A stretch of 64,000 nt of DNA from Microvirga terrae (GTDB taxonomy: Bacteria > Pseudomonadota > Alphaproteobacteria > Rhizobiales > Beijerinckiaceae): positions 492,398-556,397 of the forward strand of contig NZ_CP102846.1 of assembly GCF_013307435.2 (NCBI RefSeq). Direction: 5' to 3'. The notes below the pieces were generated by a model. The model was not told the origin of the DNA, did not search any database, and saw only the letters and a program-made list of their open reading frames with translations. The position numbers and the translations under genes are program-made. This document shows positions 9,023-17,340 of the stretch, one piece after another (within the stretch, counting starts at the first letter, position 1; every line of letters starts with the position of its first letter).

Positions 9023-10024
9023 ATGAACAAGCGCGCCTCAGTCATGCACCGCCGCCTCGCGGCGATCCCCTACGCTGACGTGGCGGGCTATGTGCGCCTC
9101 ATGAATGCCGATGAGGCTGGAACTCTGGCCCTGCTCGACTTCCGCCGCGAGATCATGGATCGGCACATCACCCAGTACGGCGGTCGCACGGCGAACACCG
9201 CAGGCGACAGCATTCTCGCCGAATTCCCGAGCGTCGTCGATGCGGTGCAATGTGCAGTCGGCATTCAGGAAAGGATTGCGGCGGCCAACGAGGAAACCCC
9301 TAAGGACCGTCGCCTCACCTTCCGGATCGGCGTCCATGTTGGAGAAGTCATGGTTCGGGACGGCGACATGTTTGGTGATGGGGTCAACATTGCCGCCCGC
9401 ATGGAGAAGCTGGCACAGCCGGGATTGGTCTGCCTCTCAGGAACGGCCTATAACTACGTGTCCAGGGTGCTGCCACTGGCCTTTGACGACCTCGGGACGC
9501 AACTCGTGAAAAACCTCGATGTGCCTGTGCGAGCCTATCTGGCCCATCCGTCTGATCATCCGCGGTCTCGGGCGCTGCCACCGGTTCACCGCCGCAGTGA
9601 GTTCAATCTGGGGCGACGCTTCCATACCATCCTGAACCACGCGCTGGTGGACGTGACCAAGCCAGAGGGCCTGACACTGGTCGAACCTGCGGTTTTGGCC
9701 TCCCTTCACGATGCGCCGAACATCGACGAGCGGCGACTGGCCGAGCGGATCGGCATTGACCTTCCGAGTGCCCAGCGGATGGTCCGGCACCTTGAGCTTC
9801 TCGGGTTCGTCAGACGGACACCGGGGAAACACGGACGCGACCTGCGCCTTCTCAGCCTCTCGCCCGAAGGGCTCGAACTCTATGCGCGGTTATACCCGGC
9901 GATCCTTGCGGTGCGGGATCGCGTGATGGCTGCCTTGTCGGAACGGGAGCGGGAGACCTTGCAAGACCTCTTAGCGCGCGTGATCAACGCCAATGAACTC
10001 AGGAGCGATCGTCGCTCCGACTGA
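9023..10024 (+). CDS. Class III nucleotide cyclase fused to a MarR-type winged helix, copy 1
   Basis: A 333-residue protein. Residues ~10-180 form a class III cyclase domain. The two metal-binding aspartates are present in YADVAGYVRLM (~18) and AGDSILAEF (~62), followed by FRIGVHVGEV and GDGVNIAARMEKLAQPG. Residues ~190-330 read as a MarR-family domain: GLTLVEPAVLASLHD, the recognition region RLAERIGIDLPSAQRMVRHL, the wing RRTPGKHGRDLRLLSLSPEG and a helical dimer end. ATG 9023 is used because homology begins there; the frame is open from 8837. The fusion suggests cAMP/cGMP synthesis tied to DNA or ligand binding in one polypeptide. Confidence 0.85.
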   Translation: MNKRASVMHRRLAAIPYADVAGYVRLMNADEAGTLALLDFRREIMDRHITQYGGRTANTAGDSILAEFPSVVDAVQCAVGIQERIAAANEETPKDRRLTFRIGVHVGEVMVRDGDMFGDGVNIAARMEKLAQPGLVCLSGTAYNYVSRVLPLAFDDLGTQLVKNLDVPVRAYLAHPSDHPRSRALPPVHRRSEFNLGRRFHTILNHALVDVTKPEGLTLVEPAVLASLHDAPNIDERRLAERIGIDLPSAQRMVRHLELLGFVRRTPGKHGRDLRLLSLSPEGLELYARLYPAILAVRDRVMAALSERERETLQDLLARVINANELRSDRRSD

Positions 10025-10127
10025 TTTTGCCTAGACCACGCGGCTGAACCGGGAGCGCATCCGTCCGAGCGCTATGACGGATGGCTCCGGTGTGCTGTGA
10101 TAGCGCAAGCCTTCAGGGAGGTATCCC

Positions 10128-10445
10128 ATGGCCTATGTCATGTTTCAGTATGACCGCCCGACCGACTCGCATCGCTGGAACGATTATAACCAACGGGTCC
10201 GGGACTGGATCGCGCAGCTTCTGCAAATCCCGGGTGCGATGTCCTTTATGGCCTATCGCGCTGCTGACGGAGCCAGCCCCGACACGATCACCCTGCTGGA
10301 GTTCCATACTGTCGAGGATGCTCGCAAGGCGCAAGCATCCGAGCAGATGCAGAGAGTTCTCGAAGGTCTTCGGTCAGTCGGCGTGACGGCCAAGATTCTG
10401 CTGGTGGAGCGCTCACCATTTACACCCGAGGCATTTCACACGTGA
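10128..10445 (+). CDS. Small dimeric alpha/beta-barrel-like protein, copy 1
   Basis: A 105-residue protein, MAYVMFQYDRPTDSHRWNDY, preceded by GGGAGG. Predicted beta-alpha-beta pattern with a repeated strand (ITLLEFHTVEDARKA, AKILLVERSPF) resembles ABM/EthD-like dimeric barrels; this is a fold guess, not a family match. It follows the cyclase gene by 103 bp, and its TGA overlaps the GTG of the histidine kinase (GTGA). The copy at 58666-58983 is clearly homologous. Confidence 0.75.
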   Translation: MAYVMFQYDRPTDSHRWNDYNQRVRDWIAQLLQIPGAMSFMAYRAADGASPDTITLLEFHTVEDARKAQASEQMQRVLEGLRSVGVTAKILLVERSPFTPEAFHT

Positions 10446-11737
10446 GACCAGAGCCGCGTGGGAGGCAAGTGAGGCGACGAAGAGGCAACCAACGGCGCAA
10501 GATGCGCCGTCAGCCGGAGCACCGAGAATTGGAATCCGACCCAAAATCCGCCGACACCGATCAGGGAAGAGCCGAAGCGGGAATCAATGCTGTTCAGGAT
10601 CGCGGCGGCCCGTTCGTGGCAGCGGTCGAGGCCACCCGCATGCCGATGGTGGTGACCGATCCCGGCATTGACGGCAATCCCATTGTCTATGTGAACCAAT
10701 CCTTCATCGACCTTTTCGGCTATACCCGTGAGGAGGTTCTGGGCCGGAACTATTTCTTTCTGACTGGTCCTGACACCGGCCCTGAGGCCGAGAGGCTCAT
10801 CCGGGCTGCCATGCAAGCCGACGAACCTCTCACCCTTGAGGTGTCGCTTCGCGCCAAAGATGGCCGCGAGGTCTGGGTGGCCCAATTCGTCAGCCCTGTT
10901 CACGACGACCAGGGCCGCGTGATCCAGCACTTCGCCTCGTTTTGGGACATCACCCGCCGTGTCAGAGCCGAGCGTCGCACCCAGCGCCTGAACGAGGTTC
11001 TGGAGGCAAGGGTCAAGGAGCGGACCCAAACGCTCCAGGATGAAGTCGACCGCAGGCGGGCTCTGGAAGTGGTTCTGATGGAAAGCCTCCGCGAGAAGGA
11101 TCAGCTTCTGAGCCAAAGAAGCGTGTTGCTGCATGAGGTCAACCATCGGGCCAAGAACAGCATCAGTATGGCAATCTCAATGCTGCGCCTTCAGATCGGA
11201 CGGCAGGATAATCCCGAGGTCTCGGAAGCCTTGGAGAATGCCATCCAGCGCCTGGATCATCTCGCCCGCATCCACGAGCTTCTCTACCGGCAGGACAGCA
11301 ATGACGTGCAGGCGGTCGATATGGCAGGCTACCTGACGGAGCTATGCCGGAACTTCGGCCATCTCCGGAGCCCGCAGGATCAGCGCATAGACCTCACGAG
11401 CGACGCCGATGAGATCACGTTGGATGTTGATCGCGCCATCAACGTGGCGTTGATCGCGGGGGAGGCAATCACCAACGCGCTCAAGCACGCCTTCCCCGAC
11501 AAGCGGCGCGGCACCATTCGGGTCGGGCTGCACCGCCAGGGAGAGGATGTGCTCCTCTTCATTGAGGATAGCGGTGTGGGTCTTCCCGCCACACGGCGCA
11601 CAGGGTCATTGGGCATGCGCCTGATCGAAGGTATGGCTCGTAGTCTTAACGGCACCCTGGCGATCGAGGGGGATCGGAGGACACGGATTCAAGTGCGGTT
11701 TCCGCTCACGTCTGAGCGCAACGATCCTGCTGGCTAG
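10442..11737 (+). CDS. PAS-domain sensor histidine kinase (HisKA_2/HWE type)
   Basis: A 431-residue cytoplasmic kinase. After a basic N-terminus, a LOV-like PAS domain (residues ~52-180) is followed by a coiled coil (RVKERTQTLQDEVDRRR). The HisKA_2 motif LLHEVNHRAKNS has its phospho-accepting His near 235, and the ATPase shows GEAITNALKHAF (~340) and EDSGVGLP (~376). The PAS keeps the LOV context but has GRNYFFLTG where photoactive domains have GRNCRFLQG, so the adduct-forming Cys is Tyr. GTG 10442 overlaps the upstream stop, suggesting coupling. No response regulator is adjacent. Confidence 0.85.
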   Translation: MRPEPRGRQVRRRRGNQRRKMRRQPEHRELESDPKSADTDQGRAEAGINAVQDRGGPFVAAVEATRMPMVVTDPGIDGNPIVYVNQSFIDLFGYTREEVLGRNYFFLTGPDTGPEAERLIRAAMQADEPLTLEVSLRAKDGREVWVAQFVSPVHDDQGRVIQHFASFWDITRRVRAERRTQRLNEVLEARVKERTQTLQDEVDRRRALEVVLMESLREKDQLLSQRSVLLHEVNHRAKNSISMAISMLRLQIGRQDNPEVSEALENAIQRLDHLARIHELLYRQDSNDVQAVDMAGYLTELCRNFGHLRSPQDQRIDLTSDADEITLDVDRAINVALIAGEAITNALKHAFPDKRRGTIRVGLHRQGEDVLLFIEDSGVGLPATRRTGSLGMRLIEGMARSLNGTLAIEGDRRTRIQVRFPLTSERNDPAG

Positions 11738-13512
11738 GTCAGCGGCCACACGAGCAGGATGAGCGGCACGCCGATTAGAATGACAATGACGGAGAGTGGT
11801 AACCCCAGTTTCCAGTAGTCGCCGAAGCGATAGCCGCCCGGCCCCATCACGAGTGTGTTGCACTGGTGTCCTATGGGCGTGAGGAAGTCGCAGGCTGCAC
11901 CGACCGCAACCGCCATGAGAAAGGCGTCAGGTTTATAGCCAAGTTGTCCGGCAAAAGTCACCGCGATGGGAGCCATCACCAGCACCGTGGCCGCATTGTT
12001 CAGGAACGGCGTCACGGCCATGGCCGCCATCATGATCAGCGCGAGCGCTCCATAGGATGGCAGGGTGCTGGCAAGCAGCGAGAGCCATCCGGCCACGAGA
12101 TCGGCCCCACCGGTCGTACGGATCCCGTCGCTGACCGGGATCAGCGCCCCGAGCATCACCAGAATGGGCCAATCGATCGCTTCGTAAGCCTCCCGGAGCG
12201 AGAGTGCCCCAAGCAAGACCACCAGGGCGGCGGCGGTGAAGAAGGCGGTGGCGACGGGCAGCACGCCAAAGGCCGTGAGCCCCATGGCGCTCGCCAGGAC
12301 CACCACCGGGGCGAGACCCTGCCGGACATTGCCCAGGCGGATTTCGCGCTCGGCCAGTGGCAGACAGCCGAGTTCCTTCAGCTTGTCCGGAAGCCGGGTG
12401 AGATCGCCCTTCAGCACGAGAACGTCGCCGGTCCGCAAGGTGATGTCGCGCAGGCGCTCGGTGAACCGCTCGCCGCTGCGACTGACGGCCAGGAGATTGA
12501 TGTTGAAGCGCTCGTGCAACGCCATGCGTTTAGCCGTCTGACCGATCAGCGCCGAGCTCGGCCCAACGACGGCCTCGATTCCTCCGATCTCTTCGCCTGC
12601 CCCCTTGCCTCGCGTGGGGCGGTCGTCCCCTTCGAGCTCCAGGTGAGCGCGGGCGACTGCCCGCTCAAGCGCTTCCGGATCGCCCTCAAGGAGAACAATA
12701 TCGCCCTTGCGAAGGACAGCATCTGGCAGAGGCGTCGTATGCTCGGTCCGGTTCCGAACGACGCCTGTCACCAGAACCTCGCTGTCACAGAGCTTGGCCA
12801 GATCGCTGACCGTCTTCCCGATTATCGGTGAGTTCGCAGCAACGCGAGCTTCCGTCATGTAGTCGGTGAGGTTGATCGCCTCATCCATGGTCCCTGCGGC
12901 TTTGCGACCGCCAGGAAGAAGCCGGTAGCCGAAGGCCAGGAACGCCACGCCTGCCGCCGCAAGGCCGAGGCCGACCGGGGTGAAATCGAACATGCTGAAA
13001 GGCTGACCCGTCAATTCCTCGCGCACACGGGAGACGATGATGTTGGGTGAGGTGCCGACAAGGGTCATCAGACCGCCGAGCAGAGACCCGAAGGCCATCG
13101 GCATGAGAAAGCACGAGGGGGAAGCATTGGAGCGACGAGCCATCTGGAACGCCACTGGGATCATCATCGCGAGCGCGCCGATGTTTTTGACAAAGGCGGA
13201 CAGGATCGTGACCGCTGCCACTAGAACGACAATCTGGCCCTGCACCGAGGGGATGTAAGGCGAGGCTCGATGGAGGACCGCCTCCATCACGCCAGAGCGT
13301 GCGACGGCGGCGCTGACGATGAGCGCGCTCGTGACAATGATGACAATATCGTCCCCAAAGCCGGAGAAGGCCACCTTATGCGGGACAATGCCGGTGAACA
13401 CCGCGGCCAGGAGTGCCAGAACAGCGACAAGGTCGTAGCGCAGCCGTCCCCAAACGAACAGAGCCATCATTCCGGCCAGTATGGCAAAGGCGAAGGTTTG
13501 GTCCTGCGTCAT
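11734..13512 (-). CDS. SLC13-family permease with two TrkA_C domains, copy 1
   Basis: A 592-residue inner-membrane transporter of the DASS/SLC13-like group. Two membrane bundles (~1-190 and ~395-592) flank a cytoplasmic region with two TrkA_C/RCK_C domains (DLAKLCDSEVLVTGVVRNRT and RDITLRTGDVLVLKGDLTRL). Hallmark loops include GALAMMIPVAF, LLGGLMTLVGTSPNIIVSRV and FLNNAATVLVMAP. Substrate is probably a dicarboxylate, sulfate or other anion, unresolved. AAGG lies upstream of ATG 13512. The stop overlaps convergently with the kinase gene. A full-length paralogue of equal length is at 38496-40274. Confidence 0.9.
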   Translation of the reverse strand: MTQDQTFAFAILAGMMALFVWGRLRYDLVAVLALLAAVFTGIVPHKVAFSGFGDDIVIIVTSALIVSAAVARSGVMEAVLHRASPYIPSVQGQIVVLVAAVTILSAFVKNIGALAMMIPVAFQMARRSNASPSCFLMPMAFGSLLGGLMTLVGTSPNIIVSRVREELTGQPFSMFDFTPVGLGLAAAGVAFLAFGYRLLPGGRKAAGTMDEAINLTDYMTEARVAANSPIIGKTVSDLAKLCDSEVLVTGVVRNRTEHTTPLPDAVLRKGDIVLLEGDPEALERAVARAHLELEGDDRPTRGKGAGEEIGGIEAVVGPSSALIGQTAKRMALHERFNINLLAVSRSGERFTERLRDITLRTGDVLVLKGDLTRLPDKLKELGCLPLAEREIRLGNVRQGLAPVVVLASAMGLTAFGVLPVATAFFTAAALVVLLGALSLREAYEAIDWPILVMLGALIPVSDGIRTTGGADLVAGWLSLLASTLPSYGALALIMMAAMAVTPFLNNAATVLVMAPIAVTFAGQLGYKPDAFLMAVAVGAACDFLTPIGHQCNTLVMGPGGYRFGDYWKLGLPLSVIVILIGVPLILLVWPLT

Positions 13513-13741
13513 CTTTCTGCCTTAGACTGCGCCGCGGAGAAGGTGCCCGTGCGATTTCCTGATCCGATTGGTCCTGCTGTCCTGTTTACACCGTGCAGGG
13601 GCTCGCCTCTCGTCCGACCGATGCCGGCGCTACAATCGATCCTTGTCGTGTATCATCACTCACGGAGTTCTGCCCTACAGCATCTGTCGGCTTGGATTCC
13701 GCCTCAGGTTCTCAGATTGCTCAAAGGAAGAATGCCGAGGC

Positions 13742-13930
13742 ATGTTCAAGCTCAGCAGAAGAGTGCCCCGCTCAATCTGGGAATTCCCTGCCGCACTGTT
13801 CTCCTCACTTCTGGATTCAGCGGTGAGGTCATCGGTTATCCTGTTGGCACTCTCATGGCCACAGCCCTGATTCCCCGACTGATCGGCACCATGTTCGCGG
13901 CGCTTCACCATACCGAGATGCGTCGGGTTG
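13742..13930 (+). pseudogene. Remnant of a ChaA-type Ca2+/H+ exchanger (N-terminus only)
   Basis: From ATG 13742 the sequence reads MFKLSRRVPRSIWEFPAALF, matching the first residues of the intact exchanger at 40474. The similarity continues after a frameshift as PVGTLMATALIPRLIGTMFA ALHHTEM. It then stops, running into unrelated sequence before the YihY gene. The location, divergent from an SLC13 gene, is the same as for the intact pair, so this is the relic of a duplicated permease-exchanger unit. Confidence 0.75.
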
Positions 13931-13984
13931 GAGCGGCCAGGAGCTTGCGAACCTGATATTCTGCCGAACCCTGATCAACAACGC

Positions 13985-15028
13985 ATGGCTCCGATGAATG
14001 AGCAGGCAGAGGATTGGCGCTCCGGCGTCGGCGAGAAGGCAGCCCGCGACGCGCCGTCGGGCGATTTGGCCCGCGCTCGTGAGCTTGGCCGGGGACGCGA
14101 CGCCGACACCCCCGGGGAGATCCCGGCGCGGGGCTGGAAGGACATCCTCTGGCGCATGTTGTGGTCGATCCCGGAGAACCGGATCCTGTCCACCGCGGGC
14201 GGGGTCGCGTTCTTTGCCCTGCTGGCGGTGTTCCCGGCAGTCGCCACAATCGTGTCGCTCTACGGGCTCTTTGCCGATTCCAGCACGATCAGGGGGCATC
14301 TGTCCCTTTTGGCCGGCATTCTGCCCGGCGGCGTGCTGGAGCTCATCGGCGAGCAGATCGGCCTGATCATCGCCCAGGATAGCGACACGCTCAGCCTTGC
14401 CTTCGTGGTGGGTTTTCTGGTCGCGCTCTGGAGCGCGAACTCGGGCGTTGCGGCCCTCTTCGATGCGCTCAATGTGGTCTACGGCGAGAAGGAGAAGCGC
14501 AGCCTGCTGCGCTTTTATGCCACGACGTTCCTGCTCACGCTCGGCATGATTGGCGTCGTGATCCTGGCCATCGGCGCGGTGGTGGTGGCGCCTGTCGTGT
14601 TCACCTTCATGGGCTTCGTCACCCCGGCCGGACGGCTCTTGAGCATTCTGCGCTGGCCTGCCCTGTTCGTTGTCGTCTTTGCCTGGCTGGCCGTCATCTA
14701 CCGCTACGGCCCAAGCCGCCAAGATGCCAAATGGCGGTGGGTGACCTGGGGCAGCGCTATGGCGGCCGCGCTATGGCTTGCGGCGTCGATACTGTTCTCC
14801 TGGTACGTCGCCAACTTCGACAGCTACAACAAAACCTATGGCTCGCTTGGCGCTGGTGTCGGCTTCATGATGTGGATCTGGCTGTCGGTAGTGATTGTCC
14901 TGCTCGGCGCCGCGCTCAATGCCGAGATGGAGCACCAGACCGCCGAGGACAGCACGGAAGGTCCACCAAGGCCGCTCGGATCTCGCGGCGCCAACAAGGC
15001 GGATCACGTCGGCAAATCACATGGCTGA
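13985..15028 (+). CDS. YihY/BrkB-family inner-membrane protein
   Basis: A 347-residue protein of the YihY (BrkB, formerly RNase BN) family. A soluble N-terminus rich in charged residues precedes six membrane helices. Family landmarks are AGGVAFFALLAVFPAVATIV, LWSANSGVAALFDALNVVYGE and YNKTYGSLGAGVGFMMWIWL. The role is unresolved; some members affect membrane integrity. Start 13985 (MAPMNEQAED) or 13994 is possible; an upstream in-frame codon at 13928 lies in the ChaA remnant and is less likely. No clear Shine-Dalgarno. Confidence 0.85.
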   Translation: MAPMNEQAEDWRSGVGEKAARDAPSGDLARARELGRGRDADTPGEIPARGWKDILWRMLWSIPENRILSTAGGVAFFALLAVFPAVATIVSLYGLFADSSTIRGHLSLLAGILPGGVLELIGEQIGLIIAQDSDTLSLAFVVGFLVALWSANSGVAALFDALNVVYGEKEKRSLLRFYATTFLLTLGMIGVVILAIGAVVVAPVVFTFMGFVTPAGRLLSILRWPALFVVVFAWLAVIYRYGPSRQDAKWRWVTWGSAMAAALWLAASILFSWYVANFDSYNKTYGSLGAGVGFMMWIWLSVVIVLLGAALNAEMEHQTAEDSTEGPPRPLGSRGANKADHVGKSHG

Positions 15029-15129
15029 TCCATCGCCCTAACATCGCGTCCGGAGACACCGCTCATCCGCAGGACCGGCAAACACCGCCGGAGGGCCGCG
15101 CCTGGATTGCGGCTGCGGGAGGATCCCAC

Positions 15130-15335
15130 TTGCGCTATCAGGATCATGATGCCCCGGTCTCGCGCCTCACTCCGTTCAGATGGCGGAAGCAACCAGGCTG
15201 CGGCTGACGGCGGCAGAGCTACCGGCGTCTCGAACCACGTCGGAACTCATTGGAAGAGCCGAGGTGAGGTGCAGTCCCTCCCGTGAGAAGACCACCAGCG
15301 ACGTTGAGTTCCCGATGCTGGCCCAGCAGGTCTGA
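15130..15335 (+). pseudogene. CsbD-like gene fragment
   Basis: The 3' half reads SELIGRAEVRCSPSREKTTS DVEF, in the same order as the CsbD-like protein at 21212 (SELIGKVEESYSLSHEQATR DVEF). Upstream nucleotide similarity (LRYQDHDAP against LQHYRTHDGP) is in another frame. It ends at TGA 15333-15335. Frameshifts and lost tryptophans indicate a decayed copy. Confidence 0.6.
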
Positions 15336-15360
15336 ATTCCTTGCCGGATCTCCTGCGAGA

Positions 15361-15519
15361 TCAGGAGGCCTTCTTGGCAGGCTTATCGGGTTTTTCGGTC
15401 CTGCCACCCTGCTTTCGTGACCGATCGCCGGACGAAGGCGCGCCTCCCTCGTTGTCCCATTGTGAGATGCCGTTCTTGGGCTTGCCCTTGGGCAGGCTTG
15501 GGCGAGTTTTCGTGTTCAT
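15361..15519 (-). CDS. 52-residue basic, disordered protein
   Basis: From ATG 15519: MNTKTRPSLPKGKPKNGISQ then WDNEGGAP, ending in a Lys-rich KPDKPAKKAS. It is highly charged, lacks hydrophobic segments and is probably disordered; such short basic proteins are common in Methylobacteriaceae. An AGAAGGG about ten bases upstream can serve as ribosome site. It lies between the CsbD fragment and the 64-residue gene on the same strand. Function unknown. Confidence 0.6.
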   Translation of the reverse strand: MNTKTRPSLPKGKPKNGISQWDNEGGAPSSGDRSRKQGGRTEKPDKPAKKAS

Positions 15520-15577
15520 CGGGATGGACCCTTCTAAAGGAGCGCTCTTTGCTGATCCTTCTTCGTCTGGCGGAAGA

Positions 15578-15772
15578 TTAGCGCGGCTGCGACGGTGCTC
15601 GTGTGATCTCGAATCCTTGTTCAGAAAGCGCGGTTAAGATTGCTTTTGCGATATCCACCCGCTCCTCGGTCGATAGGACGGTTCCGGGATGATTGGGAGC
15701 CTTCTGCGCGTGCTGGAGGGTGAATTGGATGGCGTTGACGATGATAGAGAGCACCATCTCTTGGTCCTTCAT
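15578..15772 (-). CDS. 64-residue helical protein of unknown function
   Basis: Start ATG 15772 is fixed by GGAGG five bases upstream. The product MKDQEMVLSIIVNAIQFTLQ continues HAQKAPNHPGTVLSTEERVD IAKAILTALSEQGFEI. Two amphipathic helices and a conserved-looking hydrophilic loop suggest a small globular protein. The frame extends further upstream, but that part has no coding character. Not recognised. Confidence 0.65.
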   Translation of the reverse strand: MKDQEMVLSIIVNAIQFTLQHAQKAPNHPGTVLSTEERVDIAKAILTALSEQGFEITRAPSQPR

Positions 15773-16012
15773 ATCAACCTCCGAGGCTGCCCTAAGGGTA
15801 ACACCAGCGGTCCCACCATGTTCCGAGAACCACCGCCTCCAGACCAGGAGTGCTGAAGTGCTGGCCAAAGTTAGGTCGGTCATCCGGCCCGCCGTGCTGT
15901 CAACGGGAGTCTCATGTCCACAGCCGACACTGTGCCCTTTCATTGAGGCAGTGCCTTCGGGACCATCATGGTCTTCCGAGCACACGACCCCACATTTTCA
16001 CAGGGAGGCTTG

Positions 16013-16366
16013 ATGATCACAATCGCAATCATGGCTGGTCTGCTGGTTTTCGCCACCTCGGTAACGGCACAAGAGACTCCGCCATCGACGTGGCGCGACC
16101 CGGACACCCGGTGTGGATATCTCAAGATGGGAGAGACCCTGAGCTTGCGCTACCGCCGTGACGGCACGCCGGATTGCGCGAGCGTTCAGCAGGATAGTAC
16201 GGACGCATCGATCACTCGCGGTGACTTGCGGGAGCTCACTCAGCAGATTAGGCGCTCGATTGAGGACTTGCGCCGCGACATGGGGGCAGTCCGGCGTGAG
16301 ATGGAACATACCTGCAATGAGCTGGATAATATCCGCCGGGAAACGAGGCAGCCTCGAGCGCCATAG
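16013..16366 (+). CDS. Secreted coiled-coil protein, intact copy
   Basis: GGGAGG lies four bases before ATG 16013. The 117-residue product has a cleavable signal peptide (MITIAIMAGLLVFATSVTAQ), a Cys-containing region (DPDTRCGYLKMGETLSLRYR) and a C-terminal coiled coil (LTQQIRRSIEDLRRDMGAVR). It is probably periplasmic or envelope-associated. The second copy at 51540-51892 is one base shorter and frameshifted. No family recognised. Confidence 0.75.
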   Translation: MITIAIMAGLLVFATSVTAQETPPSTWRDPDTRCGYLKMGETLSLRYRRDGTPDCASVQQDSTDASITRGDLRELTQQIRRSIEDLRRDMGAVRREMEHTCNELDNIRRETRQPRAP

Positions 16367-16542
16367 TATTGTCTCTGCCTCTTCGAGCCGGCCTGTGACG
16401 GGACAGCTTGACCTGAAACGGGGACGTGGGCTGCGCGGGAGCCCAATTTCTGTGCCTGACAGGCCCCGCCTCTTGGGCTTTCAATCAGCGGTGAGAGACA
16501 TTCATAGGCGATCCTTCCTCAGGGTGGCTGTGCTCTCAGACC

Positions 16543-16692
16543 TCAGTCGGGCAGTTTGATGCTGCCGTCTCCGTAGCCTCGCCTTCCGTTGAGCTGCGGC
16601 CGTGGTTGCACGGCGGGAGTTGGGGCGGTCACCAAAGCACCCCAAACCCTACGGATAATGGATTTCGCTAAACTGAGGATGTTCTGTGCCAT
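16543..16692 (-). CDS. 49-residue protein with GRRGYGD motif, copy A
   Basis: From ATG 16692: MAQNILSLAKSIIRRVWGAL, a Pro-rich middle (TAPTPAVQPRPQLN) and the end GRRGYGDGSIKLPD. Close relatives are at 52032-52181 (same length) and 41630-41772. The conserved amphipathic N-terminal helix and C-terminal GRRGYGD motif recur across all three, which supports coding despite the small size. In two of the three loci it lies just downstream of, and on the same strand as, a VSYAED-motif gene. Function unknown. Confidence 0.65.
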   Translation of the reverse strand: MAQNILSLAKSIIRRVWGALVTAPTPAVQPRPQLNGRRGYGDGSIKLPD

Positions 16693-16800
16693 GTCTCGCT
16701 CGCTTTCCTTGGTGCAGCCAACGGCTCGGATTCGTCATGCTTCCGCGGCAGCTTCATGCAGGTTCTTGACCGGCCCGGACTGCGAACCGGAGGAGGAGGC

Positions 16801-17340
16801 TCAACGGCCACGGGCGCGGGCACCCAGGTCCTCGCGGAGTTCGTGCTCGTGCACGATCCGGTCATACGACTGATCCGCGCTTCTGATCGCGTATTGCGGC
16901 TCGCCACGCGGGTCATCGAGCCTGACGATCTCATAGCCGCCGTTCCAGACCTCGGGCCGGCCGTCCTCCGCGTAGGAGACCGACTGCCCCACAGCAAAAC
17001 GGTGCTGGTCCACGGCGTGTGTTGATGGGCCCTTTTTTGACCGCTCTGCCGTTACCAGGGGCGCTGGGCGCGGTTCTTTGCCCGTGGCCTTAGTTGAAAC
17101 GCGGGTGGGTGAATAGATCACCGGCTGCGCGATCTCGACCGGCATTGTCCAATCGAGCAGCGTGCGGCCACCATCGTCCATCACGCGCAGAGCATCGGTC
17201 CGCACTGGCCAGCGTCTCATTCCGGCGGGGCTCTGGGCGAATGCCAAAGCTGCGGCACCATCGGCAGCGGCAACAGGCAGTGTTCCAATGACCTCAAGGA
17301 CACCGCGTCGGTATCTCTTGAACTGGACCAGAAATGTCAT
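16801..17340 (-). CDS. Two-domain protein with VSYAED/IRSADQSYDR motif, copy A
   Basis: GAGGAGG six bases before ATG 17340 fixes the start, giving 179 residues. The N-terminal ~75 residues (FLVQFKRYRRGVLEVIGTLP, then TDALRVMDDGGRTLLDW) form one domain. A Pro/Ser linker leads to a compact C-terminal domain (FAVGQSVSYAEDGRPEVWNG, IRSADQSYDRIVHEHELRED). Copy B at 52288-52827 has the same length, and the C-terminal domain alone occurs at 43400-43648. It looks like a small beta-rich binding domain; function unknown. Confidence 0.75.
   Translation of the reverse strand: MTFLVQFKRYRRGVLEVIGTLPVAAADGAAALAFAQSPAGMRRWPVRTDALRVMDDGGRTLLDWTMPVEIAQPVIYSPTRVSTKATGKEPRPAPLVTAERSKKGPSTHAVDQHRFAVGQSVSYAEDGRPEVWNGGYEIVRLDDPRGEPQYAIRSADQSYDRIVHEHELREDLGARARGR

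Larger units (their letters stand above)
7541..10450 (+). repeat. Segmental duplication, copy 1 (DUF1003 / micro-ORFs / cyclase-MarR / barrel protein)
   Basis: Homologous, at an almost constant offset of 48,537 bp, to 56078-58990 in the same orientation. By eye there is no mismatch from about 8012 to 8892, including the DNA between DUF1003 and the 34-residue gene. The flanks and the cyclase gene differ by several percent. The repeat ends just after the start of the histidine kinase at 10442. Confidence 0.9.
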
